Source: Dama dama
Taxonomy: Eukaryota > Chordata > Mammalia > Artiodactyla > Cervidae
Reading direction: 5' to 3'
NCBI RefSeq assembly: GCF_033118175.1
Contig: NC_083699.1
Coordinates: 48,829,001 to 48,893,000 of the forward strand
DNA: 64,000 bases
The notes beneath the pieces are model-generated. The model was given only the letters and a program-made list of their open reading frames with translations. It did not search any database and was not told the DNA's origin. The translations under genes and the position numbers were made by a program. Of the stretch, positions 47,601 through 54,545 are shown in pieces. Each line of letters begins with the position of its first letter. Within the stretch, counting starts at the first letter, position 1.

Positions 47601-47910
47601 CTTTCAAAAAGAAGTAGGAGTTCTGTATCTTTTTTGAAGACAGGCTCATACAGTGATTCTGTTACTTTTTTCACAAGTATTTCACTTTGACTTATATTTG
47701 CCATTGCCAGAAAAAGTGTTCTGTTTGTTGTACTTATTAATTATTCCAAAAGTTGAAACCTAACATACCAGTAAGCCAAGTACTTGACCTTTCAAAATCC
47801 TTCCAAAATCACATTTTAAGGTTTTTGGGCCTTTTTTTTTTTTGGTTTGTTTGTTTTAAAAGGGAATTCAAGTTTGGACCAATGCTAAGGAATGCTTTAG
47901 CAAGATGTAA
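10922..47910 (+). CDS. SNX4: Sorting nexin 4, exons 2-14 (5' partial: exon 1 is outside the window)
   Basis: SNX4 is a PX-BAR sorting nexin on early and recycling endosomes. Known roles are transferrin-receptor recycling and autophagy, usually as a heterodimer with SNX7 or SNX30. Thirteen exons joined in frame total 1212 nt: 403 codons plus TAA. Window-encoded residues 14-140 form the PX domain. They include RRYSEF at 58-63, whose arginine is the expected PI3P phosphate contact, and the proline loop VVPPLPEK at 78-85. Residues from about 160 to 403 form the helical BAR domain, ending ECFSKM. All 13 introns touching these exons are GT-AG. The full mammalian protein is about 450 residues, so exon 1 should add 47; intron 1 is phase 0. 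The ATG opening exon 2 is probably an internal methionine. Protein identity is from memory of the family, but the match is essentially continuous, so confidence is high. Confidence 0.97.
11239..11282. repeat. Perfect 14-bp inverted repeat, 16-nt loop
   Basis: CTGGATGTTACTTG (11239-11252) pairs exactly with CAAGTAACATCCAG (11269-11282). It lies 196 bp after SNX4 exon 2, just before a CHR SINE. Confidence 0.92.
11295..11545 (+). mobile_element. CHR-1-type SINE (5' incomplete)
   Basis: GCCACAACTACTGAGGCCCG, CCTAGAGCCTGTGCTCC and GCACCGCAACTAGAGAAAAG, ending in an ATAAATAAA tail. Confidence 0.78.
11623..11656. repeat. (TG)n microsatellite
   Basis: About 16 TG units adjoin the minus-strand Bov-tA. 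Confidence 0.95.
11655..11840 (-). mobile_element. Bov-tA SINE
   Basis: GCAGTCATGTCTGACTCTTTG through ACCACTGCACCACCTGGGAA. Confidence 0.88.
11940..12060 (+). mobile_element. CHR-2-type SINE
   Basis: GCTTCCCTGGTAGTCCATTA, GGTTTGATCCCTGGTTGGGG and an A-rich tail. Confidence 0.75.
12627..12750. mobile_element. MER5-like DNA-transposon relic
   Basis: CAGTGATTCTTAAACTTTAAC and GTGGGGTCCAGGAATTAACA resemble MER5 (hAT-Charlie) ends. Confidence 0.5.
14620..14830 (+). mobile_element. MIR relic
   Basis: CTCATCTGTGAAATGGGGAC, GGTTTGTTGTAGGAATTAAA, CAGTGCCTGGTTCATAG and CATTCAGTAAATGG. Confidence 0.75.
14912..15047 (+). CDS. SNX4: SNX4 exon 3
   Basis: The acceptor is TCTTTTTCAG and the donor AGG|GTAAGG. 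It encodes residues 41-86 and carries the PX core: WRRYSEFELL, with the basic-tyrosine-aromatic PI3P-binding motif, and the PX proline loop VVPPLPEKR. It ends in phase 0. Confidence 0.96.
15125..15274 (+). CDS. SNX4: SNX4 exon 4
   Basis: It follows a very short intron of 77 bp (15048-15124). The acceptor is TTTATCTAG and the donor CAG|GTATTT. Its 50 complete codons, residues 87-136, include DPDFVERRRIGLENFLLR and end YLFLTQ, the last helix of the PX domain. Confidence 0.96.
15275..15738 (+). other. SNX4: SNX4 intron 4
   Basis: GT-AG intron of 464 bp. T-rich, with no recognisable repeat. Confidence 0.9.
15739..15786 (+). CDS. SNX4: SNX4 exon 5 (48 nt microexon)
   Basis: Sixteen codons, EGNWKETVNETGFQLK (residues 137-152), lie between acceptor AATTTTTAG and donor AAG|GTAAGG. 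It is in phase 0 at both ends, so skipping it would keep the frame. It links the PX domain to the BAR region. Confidence 0.95.
17486..17706 (+). mobile_element. Bov-tA SINE
   Basis: GGCTTCCCTGGTGGCTCAGA head, GAGTTGGACATGACTGAGTG, then short ACTTC tandem units. Confidence 0.9.
18590..18740 (-). mobile_element. MIR relic
   Basis: GAACTTGAGAAAGTGACTTA, CACAGTCATATAGTTATAAG and TCAAGTCCAGGCC. Confidence 0.6.
19070..19195 (-). mobile_element. CHR-2-type SINE
   Basis: TTTTTGGCCATGCTACATGA and GGACCACTAGGGAACTCTC. Confidence 0.75.
19635..19670. repeat. Perfect 11-bp inverted repeat, 14-nt loop
   Basis: ATAAGCTCCAT (19635-19645) and ATGGAGCTTAT (19660-19670). Confidence 0.9.
20517..20708 (+). mobile_element. 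Bov-tA SINE
   Basis: AGGGCTTCCCTTGTGGCTCA head, GAGTCGGACACGACTGAGTG end. Confidence 0.9.
21211..21334 (-). mobile_element. CHR-2-type SINE
   Basis: Poly(T), GGGCCATGCCACACGGCG, then GGACCGCCAGGGAAATTCC. Confidence 0.8.
21839..22050 (+). mobile_element. Bov-tA SINE
   Basis: GGGGTTTCCCAGGTAGCTCA head, ending in AGCAGCAGC units. Confidence 0.9.
22051..22134. repeat. 42-bp tandem duplication beside a Bov-tA
   Basis: AGAAATAAGTAAAGGTAGTT (22051) and AGAAATAAGTAAAGGTTGTT (22093), each followed by a version of AGTTGTGT. Confidence 0.85.
22665..22720 (+). CDS. SNX4: SNX4 exon 6
   Basis: The acceptor TTTTTTCCAG is followed by GCAGACTCC and the donor is ACAA|GTAAGG. It encodes ADSRLKALNATFRVKNPD (153-170) and two bases of Lys171. 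This is the start of the helical BAR region. Confidence 0.95.
23690..24190 (-). mobile_element. Old L1 fragment, minus orientation
   Basis: GTTTTAGGTTCCTAG, GGGTTCACCCTTGGTGTT, CACATGTACAATGACATGTA and CTAGCAACCACTGATC follow the inverted L1 3' region. Confidence 0.6.
24195..24290. repeat. 51-bp tandem duplication
   Basis: GACATCCATAGTATATAAGA followed by AGTGTTGTCTAGA occurs at 24195 and again at 24246. The two 45-bp matches differ at one base. Confidence 0.92.
24855..24890 (-). mobile_element. 36-bp ultra-short L1 insertion with perfect 10-bp TSD
   Basis: The insert is a poly(T) run followed by about 20 bp of the ruminant L1 3' terminus (ATTTATTTTTATTAGTTGGA). TATTTTTCTT flanks it exactly at 24845-24854 and 24891-24900. 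Confidence 0.75.
25269..25486 (+). mobile_element. Bov-tA SINE with 11-bp TSD
   Basis: Head CAGGCTTCCCACATGACGCT. CACATAGAGTA is duplicated exactly at 25258-25268 and 25487-25497. Confidence 0.92.
25575..25680. mobile_element. MER5-like relic
   Basis: TTACCAGCATCTGAACCCTG and AATTCAGATTCCTGAGTCCC. Confidence 0.45.
26193..26254 (-). mobile_element. 62-bp L1 3'-end insertion with TSD
   Basis: Poly(T) then TTATTAGTTGGAGGCTAATT and ACTTTACAATATTGTAG, the same L1 terminus as at 10311. TAATTTTAGA flanks it at 26183-26192 and 26255-26264. Confidence 0.85.
26413..26485 (+). CDS. SNX4: SNX4 exon 7
   Basis: The acceptor is CTATTTCAG and the donor GAGCT|GTAAGT. It completes Lys171 and encodes RFIELKHYSDELQSVISHLL and RVRA, through residue 195. 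It is a helical BAR segment. Confidence 0.95.
28341..28550 (+). mobile_element. Bov-tA SINE
   Basis: GGGCTTCCCTCCTGGCTCAG head and standard body. The tail is decayed (AGAACATGACTTAGTGAC). Confidence 0.88.
28620..28935 (+). mobile_element. L2 3'-end relic
   Basis: GATACCTCTTGAGAGAAATT, GAGCAGGAGCTTTG and CATTGAATGGATGAATAAAT follow the L2 terminal region. Confidence 0.5.
29881..30246 (+). mobile_element. BovB 3' end, 5'-truncated, with 11-bp TSD
   Basis: It carries the terminal RT-protein region (TGTTGGAGAAGACTCTGGAG and GGGAGTTGGTGATAGACAGG) and the tail GAACTGAACTGAACTG. ATCTAATATTT flanks it exactly at 29870-29880 and 30247-30257. Confidence 0.92.
31028..31238 (-). mobile_element. Bov-tA SINE
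   Basis: TTGTTGTTGTTTAGTCCCTG to TTTACCACTGAGCCATAGG. Confidence 0.88.
32208..32345. mobile_element. MER-type DNA-transposon relic (family uncertain)
   Basis: GGCAAACTTTTTCTAAAGGC, GCCAGATAGTAATTATTTTC and CTATGAAAGCAGCCGTAG match a common mammalian non-autonomous hAT-type repeat. Confidence 0.5.
32585..32826 (+). mobile_element. BovB 3' end, 5'-truncated, with 10-bp TSD
   Basis: About 242 bp of BovB 3' terminus ending ACTGAACTGAACTGAAC. TGAGTAAGGA is duplicated exactly at 32575-32584 and 32827-32836. Confidence 0.92.
33443..33471. repeat. (TA)n-rich microsatellite
   Basis: ATATATATGTGTATATATAT followed by further TA units, 220 bp upstream of exon 8. Confidence 0.85.
33692..33753 (+). CDS. 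SNX4: SNX4 exon 8
   Basis: The acceptor is TTTATTCCAG and the donor TTCAG|GTATGC. It encodes RVADRLYGVYKVHGNYGRVF (196-215) plus two bases of Ser216. BAR domain. Confidence 0.95.
33870..34052 (-). mobile_element. CHR-type tRNA SINE
   Basis: CTAGTTGTGGCGCACAGGC, TCCCTGACCAGGGATCC and CTGGACCACCAGGGAAGTCC. Confidence 0.75.
34102..34191 (-). mobile_element. Short CHR-type SINE with 15-bp perfect TSD
   Basis: AATTCCCTGACCAGGGATCG and GGACTGCCAGGGAG. AGTCTTCAAACTTTT flanks it exactly at 34087-34101 and 34192-34206. Confidence 0.9.
34630..35800 (-). mobile_element. Old L1 fragment, minus orientation
   Basis: Landmarks in order: GTGTATCCTTCCAGTAAAA, CATAATTTATTTAACCAG, GATATTGCCAAATTTCCC, GTTTTCTTAATTGATTTGCAG, CATATGTCTCTTGACTTTTC. 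These match the inverted L1 ORF2/3' region. Confidence 0.65.
36982..37047 (+). CDS. SNX4: SNX4 exon 9
   Basis: The acceptor is TTCTTCATAG and the donor GATGT|GTAAGT. It encodes SEWSAIEKEMGDGLQSAGHH then MD, residues 216-237, and part of Val238. BAR domain. Confidence 0.95.
38148..38566 (+). mobile_element. CHR-1 SINE insertion plus extra 3' sequence, with 9-bp TSD
   Basis: The SINE part is 38148-38450 (GGCTTCCCTTTTGAATCAG to AACAAAGACCCAGCATAG). AACCTTGAG at 38139-38147 and 38567-38575 encloses 116 further bases. These resemble the L1 segment at 37515-37580. Confidence 0.75.
38775..38897 (+). mobile_element. CHR-2-type SINE with 8-bp TSD
   Basis: GGATCTCCCTGGTCGTCCAG head. AAATTTGG at 38767-38774 and 38898-38905. 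Confidence 0.82.
39878..40079 (-). mobile_element. Bov-tA SINE with 13-bp perfect TSD
   Basis: TTGTTGCTCAGATGTCTCC to GGCCACGAGGGAAGCCCT. GTGATCAGAGAAA at 39865-39877 and 40080-40092. Confidence 0.92.
40114..40223 (-). mobile_element. 110-bp L1 3' end, minus orientation
   Basis: Poly(T), then ATTGGAGTATAGCCGATTAA and GTTTGAGGTGAACAG. ACATTTCTTT (40104-40113) and ACGTTTCTTT (40224-40233) are a TSD with one mismatch. Confidence 0.8.
40682..40710. repeat. Perfect 11-bp inverted repeat, 7-nt loop
   Basis: AGCAAGGGCTT (40682-40692) and AAGCCCTTGCT (40700-40710) around the loop TGTCACC. Confidence 0.92.
40767..40978 (+). mobile_element. L1 3' end
   Basis: GGGAGGGATAAATTAGGAAT, TGTATAGCACAGGGCAC, TAATAACCTATAATGGAAAA and a terminal A-rich tail are the same family as 9819-10014, but longer at the 5' side. 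Confidence 0.75.
41137..41226 (+). CDS. SNX4: SNX4 exon 10
   Basis: The acceptor is TTTTTAAACAG and the donor TTGCG|GTAAGT. It encodes residues 238-267: YASSIDDILEDEEHYADQLK followed by EYLFYAEAL. This acidic amphipathic helix belongs to the BAR domain. Confidence 0.96.
41227..42719 (+). other. SNX4: SNX4 intron 10
   Basis: GT-AG intron of 1493 bp with one Bov-tA (41410-41620). The remainder is AT-rich and unassigned. Confidence 0.9.
41410..41620 (+). mobile_element. Bov-tA SINE
   Basis: GATCCCTGGTGGTCAGATGG head, CAAAGAGTCGGACATGACTA end. Confidence 0.88.
42720..42819 (+). CDS. SNX4: SNX4 exon 11
   Basis: The acceptor is TTTTTCCTAG and the donor ACTGGG|GTGAGC. It encodes residues 268-301, including CRKHELMQYDLEMAAQDL and KKQQCEELATG. 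It is a coiled-coil-like BAR helix and ends in phase 0. Confidence 0.96.
42975..43129 (+). mobile_element. CHR-2-type SINE with 9-bp TSD
   Basis: GGGACTTCCCTGATGGTCCA head and A-rich tail. AAGCCATTA at 42966-42974 and 43130-43138. Confidence 0.88.
43565..43785 (+). mobile_element. Bov-tA SINE
   Basis: TTGACTTCCCTGCTGGCTCG head, GTCAGATACGACTGAGCAAC end. Confidence 0.88.
44400..44802 (-). mobile_element. Old L1 fragment abutting the exon 12 acceptor region
   Basis: GTACAGCCAACCTGCAGAAC, CAAGGTTCATCCATATTG, GTCAGAATTTTCTTCC and TTATTCATTCATCTG are inverted L1 3' sequence. The match ends about 15 bp before the exon. Confidence 0.65.
44818..44963 (+). CDS. SNX4: SNX4 exon 12
   Basis: The acceptor is TTTCATTTTAG and the donor GGCAG|GTAAAA. 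It encodes residues 302-349, including TVRTFSLKGMTTKLFGQETP and the charged helix QLKSKNLEG. An old L1 fragment ends about 16 bp upstream of this exon. Confidence 0.96.
45170..45209. repeat. 20-bp tandem duplication
   Basis: TTTAAACTTCATAATATTAT occurs twice back to back. Confidence 0.9.
45290..45500 (+). mobile_element. L2 3'-end relic
   Basis: CACAGCACTTGGTTAATGCC, GTGTCTTCTTCATCTTTGTG and CCCAGCACCTTGCATATGAC. Confidence 0.5.
46065..46179 (+). CDS. SNX4: SNX4 exon 13
   Basis: The acceptor is TTTATTTCAG and the donor AAAAAG|GTAGGT. It encodes residues 350-388: REFVRNAWADIERFKEQKN, then LKEALISYAVMQISMCKK. This is the last long BAR helix. Confidence 0.96.
46180..47862 (+). other. SNX4: SNX4 intron 13
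   Basis: GT-AG intron of 1683 bp. It contains a three-copy 29-bp tandem repeat (46591-46681) and a short TA-rich stretch (47276-47305). No SINE or LINE is recognised. Confidence 0.9.
46591..46681. repeat. 29-bp tandem repeat, three copies
   Basis: GATCTCACATGCACTGTCCT plus AATAAGATG starts at 46591 (with a 4-bp insertion), 46624 and 46653. The third copy has two substitutions. Confidence 0.92.
47863..47910 (+). CDS. SNX4: SNX4 exon 14, terminal coding part and stop
   Basis: Fifteen codons, GIQVWTNAKECFSKM (389-403), then TAA. The acceptor reads TTTTAAAAG|GG, where the base before AG is A rather than the usual pyrimidine. A long T-rich tract at 47832-47857 may compensate. The exon continues into the 3' UTR. 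Confidence 0.95.
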   Translation, partial: GIQVWTNAKECFSKM

Positions 47911-47965
47911 TCCTGTGAAATGAATTTCTCTTCAATCAAAGTACCCCAAAACAGAAGCACAAGTA

Positions 47966-47971
47966 AATAAA
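47966..47971 (+). terminator. Possible proximal polyadenylation signal AATAAA
   Basis: AATAAA occurs in AAGTAAATAAAAAG, 56 nt after the SNX4 stop. The hexamer is common in AT-rich DNA, so use is uncertain. Confidence 0.25.
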
Positions 47972-48978
47972 AAGATTTGTTACCCTGCATACACAAAAAT
48001 ATATAGTAAGTTGAGTAAGTTCAACTTTCGTTAATTTGATTATATTAATATAGCACAAAAGGATGTATTTTAATGAAGATTAAATATTATAATTTGAGGT
48101 TTTGGGGACTGGTGCTGATTGTAAAATGTTAATTAGATAAAATATACCAACAGATTGTCGCTTCTGAACCAGTGTCTGAATATCAAGATGTTAGGTCATT
48201 TCTAGAAGTTCGTTTCAGTGCCCACTGTTTCATATCTGCTTATGTAGGGAGTCTTTCCCTAAGACTGAATTCTTATCTTTATTTGGTAAGGCCCACTAAT
48301 CTATCACAGGGTTAATTTTTCTTGCCTTACAGTTGAGCTGTTTGGTTTGACAAAGCTCAGCTGAAATTTAGTGTGAAATCTAAGAATTTCTCCTACATTC
48401 ATTAATGCCCCCAAACATTACATACACTGGACAAATGCCTTCAGTGTGTGTTTTACCAGAATTTTGATACGGTCAAAATTTTATACTGCCAACAAAGAAG
48501 ACTCAACTTCTCAGTGGAATACATTGTTATAATCTAGGAATTGCTATATAGAAAGTTTTGAGTATGTTGCATATACAAGCATTAAATTCTTAAATAATTC
48601 TTAACCTCAGTGATGAGCCTAAATTTACTCTGCTTGGCTCTCTACACATGGCATTTCAGGGTACAAGATGTAGCATTTCAATGTATAAGATATATGTAGT
48701 GAACATATGTATTATTATCTTCATTATTATCATCCTTTTTTATTGCTTGGCTATAATTTTTATAAAGATAAATTATATTGTGCTTTTGTGTATGTGTTTT
48801 TGTGGTATATGTTCAGAAGCCAAGCACCCTTGGAATTTGCCAGCTTTGCAGAACTCTACATGTGTACTCATTATTACTAATTATGTAAAAAAATTTTTCA
48901 GTACTGTTCAACATTTGACTTTTTTACATGTTTGAAATGTTGCTGAATTTTTGTGCTGTTTGCCAGACTTATACAGTA

Positions 48979-48984
48979 AATAAA
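48979..48984 (+). terminator. SNX4: Distal polyadenylation signal AATAAA of SNX4
   Basis: AATAAA lies in CAGTAAATAAATGAAAT, with a T-rich stretch downstream. It is the best-placed signal for an approximately 1.1 kb 3' UTR. The assignment is inferred. Confidence 0.5.
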
Positions 48985-49365
48985 TGAAATACTGTGTTGA
49001 TTTTCATATGATTTTTGTTATTTAACAAAGTGGTCTATATCTGTTAGTATCTGATGCCCTGTGGAAAAATAATATATGCCATATTATATTTTGAAGAGTT
49101 TAATTGTATAAATTTGTCTTATGCCAAAATGTTGGATTTCTTAAAAATAAGATGCTGAAATGATATATGATTTTTAAATGTTTACCTTTTTTTAAAAAAA
49201 GATAAAATTGTCAGGAGCAAAAGTCATCTTGATAGGTACACTTTTCATCCCACTGAAGTGTATCCTCTCTTGGCTCACAAAATAAAATAGCTTTCCATTT
49301 GGCCTTTAAAATCAAAAGCCTTTTCTTCCAACCTAACCTTATGCTAAATAGAAAATATATTAGAG

Positions 49366-49662
49366 GACTTCCCTGGTGGTACAATGGATAAGAATCTGCC
49401 TGCCAGTGCAGGGGACACAGATTTGATCCTTGGTCCGGGAAGATTCCACATAGCTTGGGCAACTAAGTCCATGAGCCACAACTACTGAGCCCCCACGCTC
49501 TGGACCTGTGAGCCACCACTCATGAGCTCCTGTGCTGCAGCCGCTAAAGCCCATGCACCAGAGCCTTGCTCCACAACACGAGAAGCCACTGCAATGAGAA
49601 GCCTGCTCACTGCAACAGGAGAAAGTCCAAGCAACACTGACGACCCAGCACAACCAAAAAAA
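49366..49662 (+). mobile_element. CHR-1-type SINE
   Basis: GGACTTCCCTGGTGGTACAA head, GAGCCACAACTACTGAGCCC body, CACAACCAAAAAAAAG end. Confidence 0.85.
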
Positions 49663-49911
49663 AGTATTAGGTTTTTTTCCTACTACCTGACCTAATTTGA
49701 GAAGGTCACTAATACCTATGTTTTGAGATAAATTAGCAAAAATATTTTATTATCTCTGAAATATACAAAAAAAAGTTCATTTGGTTGTATGTATATTTAA
49801 GTAGGAATATCTTAACGGATTGAGTTTGAAAAAGTTTCACTTGATAGTACAATAATTCCTTTAAAAAGAACTCTTAAAGGAATTTTATGGTGAAAATCAT
49901 TTTTGGTACTA

Positions 49912-49929
49912 TTGTGTGTGTGTGTGTGC
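49912..49929. repeat. (TG)n microsatellite next to Bov-tA
   Basis: Short GT/TG run at the tail side of a minus-strand SINE. Confidence 0.9.
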
Positions 49930-50117
49930 TCACTCAGGCGTGTCTAACTCTTTGTGACCCCATGGACTGTAGCCCACCAGGCTCTGTCTATGGGATTTCC
50001 CAGGCAAGAATACTGGAGTGGGTTGCCATTTCCTTCTCCAGGGGGTCTTCCTGACCCAGGGATTGAACCCACATCTCCTGCACTGGCAGGCAGATTTCTT
50101 TACCACTGCGCCACCAG
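49930..50117 (-). mobile_element. Bov-tA SINE
   Basis: TCACTCAGGCGTGTCTAACTC to CACTGCGCCACCAG. Confidence 0.88.
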
Positions 50118-50749
50118 TATGCATTTACCCTTTTCAGTATTTAAAAACTAGAACTCAAAAATGAATTATTTAAAAGGGAGATAGATCTCCAAAGATAAAT
50201 ATAAAAAGCTTAAAAATACATATATATATATATGTAAAGCTTGTATGAGCAATAACTAAAGACGACTTATTACATAAATGTAGATACTTCATAACAGGAA
50301 AATTTAATCTTTACAGTGTACCACTGATGCAGTTAGTGTAGTCAAAGCATTAAAATTAACTGAAGTCATACCTCACCTTCATTTATATCCAAAAACTTGG
50401 TGAATGAGTCATTGGTAATTACAACATAGCATCCAAAACAGGAACTGAGAGTTCTTAAAATTCAAGCATCTTTAGAATAAACACATATCCAGCTTGGAAT
50501 GGAATGAAAAACCAGGGGTTATGTAACAGGAGTGCTAACTAGGCTTTGTATATTCTTATAATCATTTTTTATGTTTATATGCATACTCTCTCCATGGTAG
50601 AATTTACTGATTATCCTGAAAATATTTACCTATAAAAATTTTAGAAATTTTTTTTCAAGATTTAATAATCCAGAGAAATAAGCTAACAAAAGGCCAAATC
50701 AGTAAAATTGTACTTGCTTCCTTACTTTTGTAGCTTTAAATATTTATAT

Positions 50750-51660
50750 ATTTAAAAGAGCAGACTAGAGGGGGAGAAATGAGCAATAAAATTCAAAGTA
50801 AGTAGAAGAAAGAAATATTAAAAGCAAGAGCAAAAATCAGTGATATTGAAAACAGGTAATACAGTTAACAAAGCCAAAAGTTGGTCTTTGAGAATATTAA
50901 TAAAATTAAACCTCTAGCAAAGTGATGGAAAAACCTAAAAGACAGATTATCCTTATCAGGAATGAAATCAAGAATGTTATTTAGATCTTTCAGCTGTTAA
51001 AAGGACAATAAGGAATATTATGTACAAATTTAAACCAATAAAGTCATCAAATTTCTTGAAAAATACAGCTTACTAGAACTGATACAAGACAGAAAATGTG
51101 AATAGTTTTAATATTAAAGAAATTATCAGAAATTTTCATCCAAAAGAACTCCAGGCCCACTTTGCTTTATTGGTGAATTCTAGCAAACATTTAAGGAGTA
51201 AAAAGCTTTAATTCTACACAGATTTTCAGAATACTTACCCTATTTTTTTTTTTAAATGTAAACAAGTATTACCCCAAAGCAAAATGAGCCAAAGACATTT
51301 CAAGGAAAGAAAGTGGCCATACCAATATATATCATGAACATAGATACAGAAATTATTGAACTATTAGCTAGTTGAATCCAGCAATATATAAAGAACATAA
51401 TACCTTATGACCAAGTAGAGTTTATCTCAGAATGCAGGGTCGTTTTAAAATTAGAAGAGTCAGTTACTATAATTTACCATAATAACAAAATAAAGGAAAT
51501 CCTTCATGACCACTTCAATACATGCAGACAGACATTTGACAGGATTCGACTCTGATTCACGACTTAAAACTCTGAGGAAACTAGGAATAGAAGAAAACTT
51601 AATTTGATAAAGTGCATCTGTGGAAAACCTACAGCTAACATCATATTTAATGTTGGGAAA
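50750..51660 (+). mobile_element. L1 ORF2 relic, plus orientation
   Basis: It contains AACAAAGCCAAAAGTTGGTC, TTTCATCCAAAAGAACTCC, GACCAAGTAGAGTTTATCTC and CTAACATCATATTTAATG in L1 ORF2 order. It is degenerate, with many stops. Confidence 0.65.
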
Positions 51661-52445
51661 GTCAAGTTCATTACTAGGCAACTCCCCGCTAGACAATATA
51701 TGTCCCCATTTCCCCCTGTCCTCCCACCAGTGCTGAAATTCTTCTGGCTTTCTCCCTTCAGCTGTCTCCTTCCTGGATTGTTCCCTGTGCTCACTTTTCT
51801 CAGAATATTGTTGAACCTTGAAGAAGATGGCTGCCTCATTCGTAAAGCTTCTAACAGGAAATTCATTCACGTATGTTCACCAGGTGGACACTCCAAGTCC
51901 AAAAAGCCTGGGGAATGTTGATTCAGGAAATTTTATAAAATCATCCCCAGATGAAGGTGGAACTAGTTGATTCAGTAGCAAAAGTCCAAATGAATAAACC
52001 ATCGTGTGATAGAAGCACCATCAGCAGGAGACGAGGAGAAATTCCTAAATACTCAGTTGTTAAGGCCTTGATTTCAGAGGATAATAGCTAACATGCATGA
52101 CAATGCTATTCATACTACACCTAAAACTGAGGCACAGTGTCGCAGTGTGTTGGCCCAAGGTCCCATATATAGTAATGAGTAGAGTCAGAGTTTAAATGAA
52201 CCCAAATAACATGGCTCTAGAGCCTGTACTTTTCGAGGCTTTTCCCTTTTTGAGGAGCAGAGACTTGGAGGAGACCCTCTGGGACAGACCCATGAGGATG
52301 GCAGAGGGATAGAAAAGGTAACTTTCATCATACTCAGATTGTAAGGTATTTGAAAGGAAAATGTCATGGGTATTTCTGAAAGTGGGAGCAGGGAGTGGAG
52401 ACATGAGAGAGAAGCAGGCTCTGGTGAAATACTAGACTAATTCTC

Positions 52446-52590
52446 CAACTTTAATGTGTTTGTGAATTGCTTGGGGATCTAGTTAAAACACAGATTCTGA
52501 TTGAATAGTTTATAGAGTGGAGCCTGAGAGTCCACATTTCTTAACAAGCTCCCAGATACTGGCAGTGGTACTGGTCACCCTTTCAGTAGT
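52446..52590. mobile_element. MER5-like relic
   Basis: AACACAGATTCTGATTGAAT and CACATTTCTTAACAAGCTCC. Confidence 0.45.
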
Positions 52591-54429
52591 GAGGTGTTAA
52601 ATGCATACATTTATATTATATTGGACATCACTAGCTATTAGGCCAATGACCTGGCCAAACAGATCTATTTTGATTCAGTTATTTAGAAAATATACAAAAA
52701 TTTAGCAGTTATACAAAAAAAAAGAAAATTAGATAATAGCAACTTCTTAGTACTATGTCAAGTTTGGAAGTTTATATCAAAAGCAAGTTCTATGTGAAGC
52801 TTTAATGATAAAGATGAGTATATGGATAATAATTACATAAAAACACTGAAATTTTATAATGTGATAAAAATAGCATTTATGAGGCATTCATCAAATATTG
52901 TGGAAGATTTTCTATTAAATACAGTGATTTAGACTGTTCTTTTGGTTTATGTTTGCACCTCCTCAGAATTCATCTAAAATGGCAGTAAGGTAAAAAAAAT
53001 TTTTTTGAGTACCATTAAGGGCAAAGGGAACGGAAGAGACAACAGTGTGTAAGAAATGTTGACAAAATCACAAAGTTTTGGAAGAATAAAAAGATGGAGA
53101 AGTGTTAATTGACTAAGCAAAATGGTGACAGCTGAAATTTATTAATACATGCTTATAGTGGGGTCTGCTAATAAGAAGTAAGCATATCTGCACAGCAGAA
53201 TGTTAGAAAGACTTAGAAATTAGAGGAAACCAAATGAATGGGTGTAGAGTTAAAGGTAGGGGGAGGGGTCGGTGGAAAATCTATACCAAGAGCAAGTAGA
53301 CGCCAGGACCTGACTCTTCTCCATATAATGAGGCAAGCACCATTGCACATTACTATGAAATTTCACATGAATAAAAAATTCCAGGAAAAGTGAATATACC
53401 GAGAATTGCCATCATCATAGCGTCAGGCTTCTCAATAGCAAAGTCTCTGAAAAGAATAATTCCTTCAGAATTCTAAAACTATTTCCAGCTTGACAGCCAA
53501 ACTGTCAATCACATGTGAGGCAGAACAAAGACATTTTTGGATGCGTAGTCTCAAAAAATTCTCTTCCTATACATTTATTCTCAAAAAGCCATCAGAGGAT
53601 GTGGTTCACCAAAGCAGAAGCATTGACCCCGAAGAGACAGGATACAGAAAAAGGAGATCCAGCATAGAAGGTAGATGACAGATATGCCCAGAATACAGTC
53701 AAAAGGAGTCACAGGAAGGCACTGTCCAGTGGGAAGCCAGAGATGGAGAGCTCCAGGAGGAAGAACAGCTGGGGAAAAGTTGTAATTTTAGGCTTCTGTA
53801 TAGATTTGACAAATGTGGAATGTTGTATTTAGAGCCACTGGAGTGGGATGCTAGACATAGAAAACTAAACAATAAAAACAAGTCTATTATAATATTCAGG
53901 AGGAAAAGAAATGTTTTGCAGGAAGAGAATCATAATCAGAGTATACTACATGGCTCTGAAGTTAAATATTTACATAATTATAATAGTGGAAACCTGACAA
54001 TCAGCTTATCCAGACATGGTGCTAACCACTGTAATGGTGGTTTGGGAGGGGAGATTAAGCATGCCAAATACTTAACTTAGTATGTCGATAAATCAAGACA
54101 CAGCTCCAGAAGCATTGTTAAAAAATACAAAGATAAATGTCCAAAGAAATGGCAAAAAGAATTGAAGGGACTGAAGAATAGAGAATAGGTAGAAGGTGAA
54201 ATAAGTGGCAGCTATTTTTGTCATAAACTTTTTTGTTAACACTATTGTGTTAATTCTCACAATATTTTGTGTGTATTGTGGAAATTCTCAAGCATACTCA
54301 CAAGTATAGAGAAAAGTACAGTGAATCTCCATGTACCCCTCATCCAGCCCCAACAATTACAGATGTGGCCAATCACATTTCATCCATACTCTAACTAATT
54401 TTATTTTATATTGTAAATCTTTAAATATT

Positions 54430-54545
54430 ATTTAGTTTTTAAAAAATTTACTGAAGTATAGTTGATTTAGAATGTTGTGTTAATTTTTACCTGACAGCAA
54501 AGTGATTCAGTTACACATATATGTTCTTTTTCTTTTCTGTTATGG
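54430..54545 (-). mobile_element. L1 3' end, minus orientation
   Basis: AAAATTTACTGAAGTATAG, TGATTTAGAATGTTGTG and GCAAAGTGATTCAGTTACAC are the inverted 3' end of an L1. Confidence 0.55.

Larger units (their letters stand above)
47911..49005 (+). other. SNX4: SNX4 3' UTR (end inferred)
   Basis: AT-rich sequence after the stop codon without recognisable SINE or LINE insertions. That absence contrasts with the surrounding introns and fits transcribed exon sequence. The 3' end is inferred about 15-25 nt after the AATAAA at 48979. An earlier AATAAA at 47966 is only 56 nt past the stop and could give a very short isoform. Confidence 0.6.

Noticed and set aside
48648..48935. 95-codon hydrophobic frame downstream of the SNX4 stop
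   Set aside because: It lies in the AT-rich 3' UTR. The hydrophobicity follows from T-rich codons, and there is no similarity to a known protein.
52980..54240. Purine-rich segment with several short frames as a possible old retrocopy
   Set aside because: Frames are short and I recognise no parent gene. No poly(A) tail or target duplication was found.
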